From contig DVIQ01000073.1 of NCBI GenBank assembly GCA_018711185.1, positions 62,001-126,000 of the forward strand: 64,000 nt of DNA, in the 5' to 3' direction. The notes beneath the pieces were generated by a model, which did not search any database, was not told the DNA's origin, and saw only the letters and a list, made by a program, of their open reading frames with translations. A program made the position numbers and the translations under genes. This document shows, piece after piece, positions 1-7,485 of the stretch. Position 1 is the first letter of the stretch. Each line of letters begins with the position of its first letter. The DNA comes from Candidatus Limivivens intestinipullorum. GTDB taxonomy: Bacteria > Bacillota > Clostridia > Lachnospirales > Lachnospiraceae.

Positions 1-1
1 T

Positions 2-2008
2 AAAAACAAAGGGCTTCTCCATGGAGGAGACTACAACCCGGAACAGTGGCTTGACCGTCCGGATATTCTCGCGGAGGATATCCGGATGATGAAAAAAGCC
101 GGGGTAAACGTGGTGACCCTTGGCGTCTTTTCCTGGTCCGTCCTGGAACCCAGGGAGGGTGAGTATCATTTTGACTGGCTGCAGGATATCATGGACCGCC
201 TCTGGGAAAACGGAATCCATACGATCCTGGCGACCCCCTCCGGGGCAAAACCGGTGTGGCTGGATGAGACGTATCCGGAGGCCCTTCGAATGGACGAGTG
301 GGGCAGGGTGCGCCATCACGGCGTGCGCCACAATCACTGCCCAAGTTCCCCGGCTTACCGGAAGAAAGTGGAGGAGATGGACACTCGCCTGGCAGAGCAG
401 TTTGGAAACCATCCGGGCCTGCTTTTGTGGCATATCTCCAATGAGCTGGGCGGATCCTGCTACTGCCCCCTGTGCCAGAAGCGCTTCCAGACCTATCTGG
501 AAAAGAAATTTGACGGAGACATCGAAAAGCTGAACCATGCCTGGTGGACCACCTTCTGGAGTCATCAATACCAGCGCTTTGACCAGGTGGAGCCGCCCTT
601 TGCCAACGGGGAAACCAGCATCATGGGCCTGAATCTGGAGTGGAAGCGGTTCACCACCTGGAATATGACCGACTATATGAAATCCGAAATCCAGACCCTC
701 CGCCGCCTGACCCCAAAGATTCCGGTGACCACGAATTTCATGAAACTGTATCCCGGACTGGATTACCGGATGATGGCAAAGGAGCTGGACGTGATCTCCT
801 GGGATAGCTACCCAAGGTACCACAACGACTATGAATCTCTGTACGACACCTGCATGGAGAATGCCTTTGACCACGCGGTGATGCGGGGCATGAGCAAAGG
901 CAGGCCCTTCCTTCTGATGGAAAGCGTGCCCGGCGCGGTGAACTGGCACGCGTTTAACAAAATGAAGCGGCCCAGGATGCACAAGCTGGCGGCGCTCCAG
1001 GCGGTTGCCTGCGGCTCGGACAGCGTCCAGTACTTCCAGTGGAGAAAGAGCAGAGGCTCCTTTGAGCAGTATCATGGGGCGGTGGTGGATCATCTGGGGA
1101 GAGACGATACGCGCATTTTCCTGGAAACCCAGGAGACGGGCGAGATGCTGAAAAAGCTGGAGCGGGTCTCCCACAGCCTTGTAAAGCCCAAGGCTGCCGT
1201 ACTCTTTGACTGGGACAACCGCTGGGCAATCCAGGATATGAAGGGACTAAGCCAGGAGAAGAAGCAGTATGAGCAGACCTGTATGACCATGTACCGGCTG
1301 CTGGCGGAGCTTGGTGTCGAGGCAGAGATCGTATCCAGAGACGATTCCCTGGAAGCATATGCCTTTGTAGCGGCGCCCATGCTGTACCTGCTGGGGGACG
1401 GCACGGCCGGACGCCTTGCGGACTATGTGGACAAGGGCGGCCATCTTCTGGCCACATACCTTACGGGATACGTGGACAAGGATACCCTCTGCTGGCTGGG
1501 CGGATTCCCGGGGGACGGCCTTACGGAGCTTTTCGGCCTGTACAGCGAGGAAATCGACAGCCTGTATCCCGGCGATAAAAATTATGTGAAATTCGACGAT
1601 GAAAGCATCGGGGAAGTGCGGGATTTCGCGGAGCTTCTCAGAGTAAAGGACGCGGAAATTCTGGGAACCTTTACGGAAGACTACATAAAGGGACTCCCTG
1701 CCGTCACAAGAAAGCAAAGGGGAACGGGCGCGGCCTGGTATGTGGGGGCGCGGCTGGACGACGCGTCTTTGAAGGGGCTGCTGGAAAAGATCTGCCGGGA
1801 AGCCGGCCTTTCCGCTGACCCGCTGCCCTCCAATGTGGAACGCCACGTAAGGGAGGATGACCGGTTCCGCTATACCTTTTACTTAAACTACGGAAGCGCT
1901 CCGGCTGCCGTAAAGGCCTCCGGGACGAATTTGCTTACCGGGGCGCAGGCGGAGGCAAAGGCCGTGATTCCGCCCATGGACGGCGCGGTGTTCGCGAAAT
2001 CCATTTGA
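2..2008 (+). CDS. GH42 beta-galactosidase, 5' end outside window
   Basis: Glycoside hydrolase family 42, a retaining beta-galactosidase cleaving terminal beta-galactosides. The reading frame is open from base 2 and begins with the family's N-terminal motif LLHGGDYNPEQW, so the start codon lies just before the window. The ISNEL motif near base 443 holds the acid/base Glu and LLMES near base 920 the nucleophile Glu. A Cys cluster (HNHC, then CYCPLC) matches the zinc site of many GH42 enzymes. The (beta/alpha)8 barrel is followed by a trimerisation-like domain; the length of about 669 residues is normal. No signal peptide can be judged. A strong hairpin follows the stop. Confidence 0.93.
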   Translation, partial: KNKGLLHGGDYNPEQWLDRPDILAEDIRMMKKAGVNVVTLGVFSWSVLEPREGEYHFDWLQDIMDRLWENGIHTILATPSGAKPVWLDETYPEALRMDEWGRVRHHGVRHNHCPSSPAYRKKVEEMDTRLAEQFGNHPGLLLWHISNELGGSCYCPLCQKRFQTYLEKKFDGDIEKLNHAWWTTFWSHQYQRFDQVEPPFANGETSIMGLNLEWKRFTTWNMTDYMKSEIQTLRRLTPKIPVTTNFMKLYPGLDYRMMAKELDVISWDSYPRYHNDYESLYDTCMENAFDHAVMRGMSKGRPFLLMESVPGAVNWHAFNKMKRPRMHKLAALQAVACGSDSVQYFQWRKSRGSFEQYHGAVVDHLGRDDTRIFLETQETGEMLKKLERVSHSLVKPKAAVLFDWDNRWAIQDMKGLSQEKKQYEQTCMTMYRLLAELGVEAEIVSRDDSLEAYAFVAAPMLYLLGDGTAGRLADYVDKGGHLLATYLTGYVDKDTLCWLGGFPGDGLTELFGLYSEEIDSLYPGDKNYVKFDDESIGEVRDFAELLRVKDAEILGTFTEDYIKGLPAVTRKQRGTGAAWYVGARLDDASLKGLLEKICREAGLSADPLPSNVERHVREDDRFRYTFYLNYGSAPAAVKASGTNLLTGAQAEAKAVIPPMDGAVFAKSI

Positions 2009-2109
2009 AATCGCGCTCCCATCGCCTGCGGCCTTGGGGACCGGCTTTGACTTAAGGTACAGCCTCGGACTACCTGCCCAAGAGATAGAAATAAGGTGTA
2101 AATTGAATG

Positions 2110-2148
2110 GAGCCGCCGCATGACAGATTCCCTGTTTTGCGGCGGCTC
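2110..2148. terminator. Strong hairpin after the GH42 gene
   Basis: An 11-bp perfect stem (GAGCCGCCGCA with TGCGGCGGCTC) encloses a 17-nt loop. No good T-tract follows on the plus strand, so it is a likely but imperfect intrinsic terminator for the GH42 transcript and could act in both directions. It sits between the GH42 stop and the cotJC remnant. Confidence 0.5.
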
Positions 2149-2218
2149 TGAGTTTGTGCCGTATGGAGCGCGCGCAGAGGGGGGGAGTAAGAAAAGGGAA
2201 CATTTCCGGTGCTTCGAT

Positions 2219-2317
2219 ACCGATATCGGTCAGTGTTCCCATGGCGATCCGGCTGGTCATGGCGAAGCGCTGGGACAGATAGCGCATGGAAGCGCCGATT
2301 TCTCCGTCGGGACCGCC
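2219..2317 (-). pseudogene. cotJC: cotJC internal fragment, left of the prophage
   Basis: Read on the minus strand from the prophage edge, 33 codons encode the conserved CotJC segment GGPDGEIGASMRYLSQRF then AMTSRIAMGTLTDIG. CotJC is a manganese-catalase-like inner spore coat protein. The segment continues exactly from the 5' fragment at 54172-54285. After DIG the family sequence stops: the expected TEELAH region and everything beyond are absent, and the frame runs into sequence antisense to the GH42 gene. Either a deletion removed the 3' two thirds of cotJC, or the remainder was moved elsewhere. Confidence 0.85.
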
Positions 2318-2337
2318 TTATTGCCGTAACAGATAAA
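2290..2337. other. attL, left prophage junction
   Basis: Hybrid site: cotJC half-site up to 2313, phage half-site 2314-2337. The phage arm reads GTAACAGATAAA on the plus strand, and the same 12 bases occur inverted at attR. Host and phage share gg(a/c)ccgcc at 2310-2317 and 54191-54198 (7 of 8). The centre of symmetry is between 2313 and 2314, so the likely crossover dinucleotide is CC on the plus strand. A short core plus symmetric half-sites is the large serine integrase pattern. Confidence 0.8.
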
Positions 2338-2363
2338 TTTTAATCAGGGGATTTGCAAAGAGC

Positions 2364-2387
2364 GGGAGCCTATATTTGCGGGCTCCC
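2364..2387 (-). terminator. Hairpin at the end of the serine recombinase gene
   Basis: GGGAGCC and GGCTCCC form a 7-bp stem spanning the stop codon of the recombinase gene, followed on the minus strand by CTCTTTG. It is a probable weak terminator stopping the integrase transcript before attL. Confidence 0.5.
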
Positions 2388-3812
2388 GGATAAGTAGAGG
2401 TGGAAGGTAAGCGTATTTTCCGCCCGGTTCCAGACAACGTCTTCCAGAACTGTCCGGATAAAAGCGCCTTTTAATTCGTAGCCTGCGTGCTCGTCTTTTA
2501 TAACATCATACACCGTTCGGATGTTCGCAAGCATGGCATTGCGGTCCGCCTGCTCATCCCGGCGATCCTGGCCGGAGGCATTTATCAGATCTGTCAGTCT
2601 TTTCCGCTCTTCAGCAATACGCTGCTTATTTTCCCTGTATTCATCGAGGGTGTCAATGCCTGCCTCATATGCTTCACGGATACGTTTCTCCCGCGCTGAT
2701 AGTTTATTCAGCTCTTTTTTGTGGGCCGCCAGATCGTCAAATTTCTGCACCACGGCGGGCGGCCGATACCTAAAAGAAAAGCTTTTGCCGTCCAAGATTG
2801 TCTCAAAGTAATCCATCACGGCAGCCTCAAGCTTTTTGGGATTGAGGTGTGAGCTGCCCGGATGGAATCCTTTCGCGTATTTCCAGCACTGAAAATATTT
2901 ATCCTTTCCACCGTTTAACGCAAGCGTAGCGCCGCATACAGAGCACTTCACAAGCCCGGACATCCAATGCTTGCAGGTGGAGACATTTCTTCGCCGTGCG
3001 GGCGAATACGTGGCCTCAAGGCGGTCATTCGCGGCCCGGAAAAGTTCCTGCGGAATAAAGGTTTCGTGTACGCCGTCCCGCTCAATCCCGTTCCAGATAA
3101 TTTTCCCGACATAAAATTTGTTTCTTAAAATGTAAGTGACATTTCGCTTTTCAAACAAATTTCCACGCTTTGTAAGGATCTTCTTCGCGTTCAGGCTCCT
3201 GGCGATTGCCGTTGGGTCACGCTTTTCGTTGACATACTGGTCAAAGATATAGCGGACAACCTCAGCCTCTTCTGGGACGATTACAAAGGGCTTTCCGGGG
3301 CCGGGGGAGGCATAACCCAGGGAAGGGGTTGACTGATAGCCCCCGCGCATGGCCTTTTCTGTCATGCCGCGGATAACTTCGCCCGAAAGATTGATGGAAT
3401 AGTATTCGTCCATCCACTCGATGATTCGTTCGATCAGGGTCCCGAAGGGGCCGTCGATCAGCGGCTCCGTGATGCTGATAACATCAATTCCGCATTGCTT
3501 TTTCAGCATCGACTTATAGACAATAGACTCTTCCTGGTTCCTGGCGAATCTGGAAAACTTCCACACCAGGATCACAGAAAACGGCTTTTCGGACGACTTT
3601 GCAAGCCCAATCATGCGCTGGAACTCCGGCCGTTTATCTGCTTTTCGGCCGGAAATGCCGTTCTCGATGAAAATAAACTCCGGAGATACAAGGATGTTGT
3701 GGGACTTGGCGTAATCAAGCAGGAGCCGCTTCTGCGCGTCCGGGGATAATTCTTCCTGTTTGTCAGTCGATACTCGGATATAGAGCGCTCCAAAGCTTAA
3801 CTCATGTTCCAT
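2370..3812 (-). CDS. Large serine recombinase (phage integrase)
   Basis: 480 residues. An N-terminal resolvase domain has the catalytic motif YIRVSTDKQ with nucleophile Ser15. It is followed by a recombinase domain (about 155-265, with RNKFYVGKIIWNG), a zinc ribbon (CSVCGATL then C at YFQC) and a coiled-coil C-terminal region. This is the architecture of unidirectional phage integrases that join attP and attB through a 2-bp crossover. The ATG directly follows the stop of the upstream HicB-like gene (TGAATG), so the two are co-transcribed. Its 3' end is about 30 bp from attL, the usual place for an integrase. It is the best candidate for the enzyme that inserted this prophage into cotJC. Confidence 0.92.
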   Translation of the reverse strand: MEHELSFGALYIRVSTDKQEELSPDAQKRLLLDYAKSHNILVSPEFIFIENGISGRKADKRPEFQRMIGLAKSSEKPFSVILVWKFSRFARNQEESIVYKSMLKKQCGIDVISITEPLIDGPFGTLIERIIEWMDEYYSINLSGEVIRGMTEKAMRGGYQSTPSLGYASPGPGKPFVIVPEEAEVVRYIFDQYVNEKRDPTAIARSLNAKKILTKRGNLFEKRNVTYILRNKFYVGKIIWNGIERDGVHETFIPQELFRAANDRLEATYSPARRRNVSTCKHWMSGLVKCSVCGATLALNGGKDKYFQCWKYAKGFHPGSSHLNPKKLEAAVMDYFETILDGKSFSFRYRPPAVVQKFDDLAAHKKELNKLSAREKRIREAYEAGIDTLDEYRENKQRIAEERKRLTDLINASGQDRRDEQADRNAMLANIRTVYDVIKDEHAGYELKGAFIRTVLEDVVWNRAENTLTFHLYLSGSPQI

Positions 3813-4106
3813 TCAGCGCACACTTCCTTTTGATTTTTTAGCGTAAGCATCCATATCCAAAACAAGCATATTTACAAAGCCACCCTCGTCCGGAACAATG
3901 CTTTCTAAATGGCTTGCTTTTGGCGCTGGTTTTCCATCTTCCAATTCGTCCAGAACCCATCCGGAGGCCGCGTCTGTAGCCATTATAATGGCATCTGCCA
4001 GCGTATCGCCTTCGCTGACACAGCCTGGAAGATCGGGAACCTCGACAGTGTATCCGCCTTTTTTCTCTTCACAAGGATAAAAACAAGCAGGGTAGGTTAA
4101 TTTCAT
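3813..4106 (-). CDS. HicB-family protein, no HicA partner
   Basis: 97 residues with the partial RNase H-like HicB fold: YPACFYPCEEKKGGYTVEVP, DLPGCVSEGDTLADAI, then an acidic linker. HicB normally neutralises the HicA mRNA interferase, but no HicA-like gene is adjacent; a 25-codon ORF lies in its place upstream. RBS GGAGGTCT precedes the ATG. The gene is directly coupled to the serine recombinase gene, so a role in integrase control, for example as a directionality factor, is possible but only inferred. Confidence 0.8.
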   Translation of the reverse strand: MKLTYPACFYPCEEKKGGYTVEVPDLPGCVSEGDTLADAIIMATDAASGWVLDELEDGKPAPKASHLESIVPDEGGFVNMLVLDMDAYAKKSKGSVR

Positions 4107-4134
4107 AGAGACCTCCTTCGCAATGGCCGGGCTT

Positions 4135-4212
4135 TTACAGCCCAGCCTGCCCCAAAATAGATTTAAGAGTTTCTATCAATTGATCGAGCGTTTTAAAAAC
4201 CTTTTTATCCAT
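4135..4212 (-). CDS. Possible 25-residue peptide upstream of HicB
   Basis: The short ORF (MDKKVFKTLDQLIETLKSIL...) has an excellent ribosome binding site (GGAGG, about 7 nt from ATG) and is the first ORF downstream of the promoters at 4272-4344. The peptide looks amphipathic-helical. It occupies the position a hicA toxin would take but is far too short for HicA. It may be a leader or regulatory peptide; the function is unknown. Confidence 0.45.
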   Translation of the reverse strand: MDKKVFKTLDQLIETLKSILGQAGL

Positions 4213-4271
4213 GAAATTTCCTCCAAAATAAAAAGACCCGGGGCCCGAAGGACACCCGAGTACGTTCCATT

Positions 4272-4300
4272 ATGATATGCATTTAAAAGAAGAGATATTC
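4272..4300 (-). promoter_or_regulatory. Sigma-E-like promoter upstream of the recombinase operon
   Basis: On the minus strand GAATATC (4294-4300), a 14-nt spacer and CATATCAT (4272-4279) resemble the Bacillus/Clostridium mother-cell sigma-E consensus (-35 GMATATT, 14-15 nt, -10 CATACAnT): 6 of 7 and 6 of 8 positions. In AT-rich DNA this may be chance. If real, it would express HicB and the serine recombinase in the sporulating mother cell. Confidence 0.35.
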
Positions 4301-4315
4301 TTTAAATGTAAATAA

Positions 4316-4344
4316 ATAGTATCGCTCAGGGATGCCACTGTCAA
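4316..4344 (-). promoter_or_regulatory. Vegetative (sigma-A) promoter for the hicB-integrase operon
   Basis: TTGACA (4339-4344), a 17-nt spacer and TACTAT (4316-4321) on the minus strand: a perfect -35, optimal spacing and a good -10. It faces the 25-codon ORF, HicB and the serine recombinase. Confidence 0.7.
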
Positions 4345-4356
4345 GTAAAATTTTTC

Positions 4357-4902
4357 TTACAAACTAAGTAGGTGAAAATCTATTGTCAGATCATCATAAA
4401 TATTCGCCGGAACGGCATCGGAAAAAGTATATGACTTCGCCCATATGTCTCCCTCGAAGAAATACACCGTAATGGTTTTTGTTCGGGGGTCCACAATCCA
4501 ATATTCCCGGACGCCGGCCAGCCTGTACTTATAGAGTTTGGTAAAGTAATCATGTTCCGGGTTCCCAGGCGATACAATCTCTATGATCCAGTCCGGCGCG
4601 CCGTGGCAGCCCTTGTCGTCCAGCTTCGACGGATCGCAGATCACGGAAATGTCCGGTTCGACATAGTTTATATCGTCTTTGTTGAGGAATACAGCAAAGG
4701 GTGCAAAGTATATTTTGCAATCTCCCTTTTTTGCATCAATATAGTCCGCAATATTTCGATATAGTGCTCCTAAAATTTCCTGGTGCGTCCTGCTCGGCGG
4801 GGCCATATAATAAATCTGGCCGTCAATAAGCTCCGCCCTGGTTCCTTCCGGAAGGTTGTAAATATCTTCTAAGGTATAGGTTCTTTCCTGTGGCAGTGCC
4901 AT
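4357..4902 (-). CDS. Uma2-family (DUF820) putative restriction endonuclease-fold protein
   Basis: 181 residues. It shows typical Uma2 features: YTLEDIYNLPEGTRAELIDG at the N-terminus, then VEPDISVICDPSKLDDKG, APDWIIEIVSPGN and YREYWIVDP-like segments. These carry the D...E-x-V signature of a PD-(D/E)XK nuclease fold (D of EPDI, E of IIEIVS). The family is abundant in cyanobacteria and Firmicutes, often on mobile elements, and its cellular role is not settled. RBS AAAGGAGTG precedes the ATG. It lies in the minus-strand cargo block, 13 bp downstream of a HicB-like gene. Confidence 0.85.
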   Translation of the reverse strand: MALPQERTYTLEDIYNLPEGTRAELIDGQIYYMAPPSRTHQEILGALYRNIADYIDAKKGDCKIYFAPFAVFLNKDDINYVEPDISVICDPSKLDDKGCHGAPDWIIEIVSPGNPEHDYFTKLYKYRLAGVREYWIVDPRTKTITVYFFEGDIWAKSYTFSDAVPANIYDDLTIDFHLLSL

Positions 4903-4915
4903 GGTATCACTCCTT

Positions 4916-5344
4916 TCAAGCCTGTTTTTGGCTAAAATGCAATTCCTTCTTTAAAGCTTCCTGGAGCACCTGGGAAAAGTTAATCCCTTGTTTTAACGCT
5001 GCATCATTTAACCAGGCGGGAATGGAAAGCGTCTTTTTTACAGATTTTTCAAAATGGGTTCTGGCGTATTCCGCGACATCTACCGTAATGACATTGACAA
5101 AAGCGCCGTTACACGAAATTTCCAATTCCGAAGCAACTGCTTCCAGATCAACCTTATCGGAAGCAGGAGGAGCGGATTCACCGTCTTTTTCGAGCCAGAA
5201 AAGATAACCCGCCAGGCAGTCAACAGCCATTGAAAGCGCTTCGTCAAGCGTGGATCCGCAGGTAGATAAATAATTCAAATCAGGGAAAATAACGGAGTAG
5301 CCGGAATCTTCCTTGAAAAAGCACGCCGAATAAGCAGATAGCAT
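4916..5344 (-). CDS. HicB-like antitoxin with C-terminal DNA-binding segment
   Basis: 142 residues from ATG 5344, with GGGAG upstream; a GTG at 5353 overlapping the previous stop is an alternative start. The N-terminal HicB fold (ACFFKEDSGYSVIFPDL, STCGSTLDEALSMAVDCL) is followed by a C-terminal ribbon-helix-helix-like segment (TLSIPAWLNDAALKQGINFS). Full-length HicB antitoxins have this layout. No HicA toxin gene adjoins it. It overlaps or abuts the DUF4065 operon and is probably co-transcribed with it. Confidence 0.8.
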   Translation of the reverse strand: MLSAYSACFFKEDSGYSVIFPDLNYLSTCGSTLDEALSMAVDCLAGYLFWLEKDGESAPPASDKVDLEAVASELEISCNGAFVNVITVDVAEYARTHFEKSVKKTLSIPAWLNDAALKQGINFSQVLQEALKKELHFSQKQA

Positions 5345-5349
5345 AATCC

Positions 5350-5940
5350 TCACACTCCCTGTATATTAGAAGTTTCTTCTTTTTCTTGGGCATAACTTTC
5401 CCAAAATTCACAGTCCTTTTGTAATCTATCAATCTCTTCTTTTAGCTGTTCAATTTCTATATCACGGTCTTTGCAACATGTTGATGGAGGAATTACTTTC
5501 TTTAATCCTCCATGATTTTTATCAGGATATAAATTATGCTGTGGATCAAACCAGACTACATAGAAAATATTATCGGAAAAAATCCCGTGAATCCCTCCTT
5601 TGCTTATGGATATTCTTATCTGCCACATATCTTCTAAAGAAATATTAGGCGGAATTTTACATGGGGGATTTGCATCTCCATGTCGATGGATACGAAATGG
5701 AGATGTTTTTCCAGAATATTTTCCGGCGTATATATCCTTTAACTCTATTCCCGATACCTTTTGCAATGTATCAAACAAATCAGCAGCCCGATTTTGACAT
5801 GTACCATCCAAATTAAAATATTCATTTTTTTCAACAGCTTCGAATGAAAATAAGACTTTTTCGTGCTTATTCTCTATTCTAATATTATTTGGTGTAATTC
5901 TCGTCTCTTTTTTTATTTTTGCCGTCGGTATCACATTCAT
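5350..5940 (-). CDS. Uncharacterised 196-aa protein, candidate toxin of the DUF4065 operon
   Basis: I do not recognise a named family with certainty. The first 60 residues contain Lys-rich beta-type sequence; the centre has a compact domain ending in IFYVVWFDPQHNLYPDKNHG; the C-terminus is a predicted coiled coil (IEQLKEEIDRLQKDCEFWES). The ATG directly follows the stop of the DUF4065 gene (TAAATG), so translation is coupled. DUF4065 antitoxins are paired with diverse small toxins, which makes this the likely effector. That role is inferred from position only. Confidence 0.6.
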   Translation of the reverse strand: MNVIPTAKIKKETRITPNNIRIENKHEKVLFSFEAVEKNEYFNLDGTCQNRAADLFDTLQKVSGIELKDIYAGKYSGKTSPFRIHRHGDANPPCKIPPNISLEDMWQIRISISKGGIHGIFSDNIFYVVWFDPQHNLYPDKNHGGLKKVIPPSTCCKDRDIEIEQLKEEIDRLQKDCEFWESYAQEKEETSNIQGV

Positions 5941-6480
5941 TTATACCATCATCTTTCTGTAAAATGTTTTCATGCTTTCCTCAGATATCTCATTACTGCA
6001 GTTTTCCCAAGGTTTACAATCTCCTCTTGCTTCTATCCATGGAGTTTCTTGGTGATTAATGCTTTCAAGCTCATCTCCCGTCAAATGACCATAAGAAGCA
6101 TAGATTTCTTTTGCAAATGAAAGGAATTCTTCAGGAATTTCTTGGATATTAGTAAATTTAGGAATATCACTATATCCATACCGTTTGTATTTTTGATATA
6201 ATGCAGGTTGAACTGCTCCATGAACCCATGCTTGAAATTGTTCTGAAATCAAATTACGATCATAAAGTGCCAGATACCATGCTTTTGCGTAATAACAAAG
6301 TTTTTGTAATTTTTTGTTTGTCATTTTAGAAATTGATAAAAATGCTTTTGCCAGCGCAAAAATGTCCTCAGACTTATTCATAGTAGTGAAGTCATATTCT
6401 ATTACGTTGTTTTCCTTTTTCGTCTCTACCTGAATGTTATTAGTATTTACAGTAGATGTAAAAGAAAAATACTGTTTCAT
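5941..6480 (-). CDS. DUF4065 (Panacea/SocA-like) protein
   Basis: 179 residues. The Panacea domain spans about residues 50-150: ISKMTNKKLQKLCYYAKAWY, FQAWVHGAVQPALYQKY, LTGDELESINH and TPWIEAR are hallmark segments. Proteins of this class act as antitoxins or proteolytic adaptors (SocA type) for varied partners. A roughly 45-residue N-terminal extension rich in Asn and Thr is extra. Its ATG overlaps the upstream stop (TAATG) and its stop abuts the next start, giving a tight three-gene operon. Base composition is more AT-rich than the structural genes, suggesting separate acquisition. Confidence 0.88.
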   Translation of the reverse strand: MKQYFSFTSTVNTNNIQVETKKENNVIEYDFTTMNKSEDIFALAKAFLSISKMTNKKLQKLCYYAKAWYLALYDRNLISEQFQAWVHGAVQPALYQKYKRYGYSDIPKFTNIQEIPEEFLSFAKEIYASYGHLTGDELESINHQETPWIEARGDCKPWENCSNEISEESMKTFYRKMMV

Positions 6481-6884
6481 TATTCATTTTTCCCCTTCAC
6501 ATAAATGCTTTTTTCTTCTAGAAAATTACCATCTACAGTTATTTTTATAGTATATTCACCAGAAACTTTTAAATTAACATTATTCCAATCCATGGCGATA
6601 TTTATACCTTTATATTTAGGGGGTAAATTACTTCCTTCATTTATTATCACTGGAAGTGGACTTTCTATATGGACTACATTTTCACCAGTAGGACTTACAA
6701 AATCTACCACTAATTGATGCTCCGAAGAAGAATCAATATCCAGTAAAATAATGATAACAGAAAATGTAAAAAGTCCTGGTATGTATTCAGGATTTAATGC
6801 AGCTAATATTGTTGTAGCACAGGGCCCTTCTCCTTCTCTGTTTGTTGCATTAAGACAGAAAATAATGTCTGATACATTTGCCAT
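6480..6884 (-). CDS. First gene of the DUF4065 operon, predicted beta-sandwich protein
   Basis: 134 residues of beta-rich sequence with alternating hydrophobic strands (FTFSVIIILLDID, HQLVVDFVSPTGENVVHIES, SGEYTIKITVDGNFLEEKS). It resembles small Ig-like proteins such as DUF6941, but I cannot assign it firmly. No signal peptide is seen. RBS GGAGGG precedes the ATG. It leads the three-gene operon under the promoter at 6935-6963. Confidence 0.65.
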   Translation of the reverse strand: MANVSDIIFCLNATNREGEGPCATTILAALNPEYIPGLFTFSVIIILLDIDSSSEHQLVVDFVSPTGENVVHIESPLPVIINEGSNLPPKYKGINIAMDWNNVNLKVSGEYTIKITVDGNFLEEKSIYVKGKNE

Positions 6885-6934
6885 AATTTTCCCTCCATTT
6901 CTAAATATAAATAATATGATGCATTAACAATGTT

Positions 6935-6963
6935 ATAATATCATATGATAGGCATTATATCAA
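6935..6963 (-). promoter_or_regulatory. Promoter of the DUF4065 operon
   Basis: On the minus strand TTGATA, 17 nt, TATTAT, about 50 nt upstream of the first start codon in very AT-rich DNA. Several overlapping TATAAT-like hexamers make the exact -10 uncertain. Confidence 0.5.
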
Positions 6964-6997
6964 TGTGAGTTGCAAAAAAAGGATAATGTTTGCTCTT

Positions 6998-7141
6998 TTA
7001 AAACTTTAGTTTTAGTTCAATCAACTTTTTATGATACCCTGTAATTCTTGCAATTTGTTCTGTCGTAAATTCCCTATTCCCATATTCATTTAACACTTCA
7101 TCCGGCAGCAGGAGCTCCCGCACAGGGAACGACAGTGCCAT
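6998..7141 (-). CDS. Small 47-aa protein downstream of the YgiT-type gene
   Basis: The ORF encodes MALSFPVRELLLPDEVLNEY followed by a Lys-rich tail. RBS AGGAG lies about 10 nt before the ATG, and it starts 13 bp after the YgiT-type gene stop, so they form one unit. The segment FTTEQIARITGYHKKLIELK could be a mini helix-turn-helix. Function unknown; it could be a partner of the zinc-finger gene. Confidence 0.55.
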   Translation of the reverse strand: MALSFPVRELLLPDEVLNEYGNREFTTEQIARITGYHKKLIELKLKF

Positions 7142-7154
7142 AAATTCATCACTC

Positions 7155-7382
7155 CTATGCTACTTTTGAATAATCCATAATAGCTACTTCTTGCAACATC
7201 TTTTCCGCTTCCCTAATAATTTTTTCTAAGCGTTCTACTACATCTCCGGTATAATAAATTTCATCGCATTCTGTGCATTTATAGCAAGGCACGTTCCGTA
7301 CAATAATAAGACAATTTCTCAGATCAGTTACACTCGTTGTCGTAGATTTTTTTGCTTCAGCTCCGCATGAATAGCATTTCAT
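7155..7382 (-). CDS. YgiT-type zinc-finger domain protein
   Basis: 75 residues with CYSCGAE at the start and CYKCTECDEIYYTGDV in the middle, giving two Cys pairs of the YgiT/MqsA N-terminal zinc domain. Full MqsA antitoxins add an HTH domain that is missing here. No MqsR-like toxin precedes it, so it is a minimal stand-alone member, common next to DUF4258-type toxins in Firmicutes. It is co-oriented with the 47-aa gene. Confidence 0.82.
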   Translation of the reverse strand: MKCYSCGAEAKKSTTTSVTDLRNCLIIVRNVPCYKCTECDEIYYTGDVVERLEKIIREAEKMLQEVAIMDYSKVA

Positions 7383-7485
7383 TCTTAACGCCCCTTTCTG
7401 GTCTTAAAATCCGGTTCCCGCTGTTCTGCGTTTGGATAATAAATGCAATTCAATGCAATCAGCTTTTCAACCGGCAGCAGGAAGC

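Noticed and set aside
2120-2329. Plus-strand 69-codon frame between GH42 and attL
   Set aside because: It starts inside the hairpin loop and is antisense to the cotJC fragment; no RBS.
2370-3812. Serine recombinase as an IS607-type or transposon resolvase
   Set aside because: Length, zinc ribbon and coiled coil fit a large phage integrase, and the adjoining half-sites fit attP.
4107-4212. hicA toxin gene next to hicB
   Set aside because: The interval is too short and holds only a 25-codon ORF without a HicA motif.
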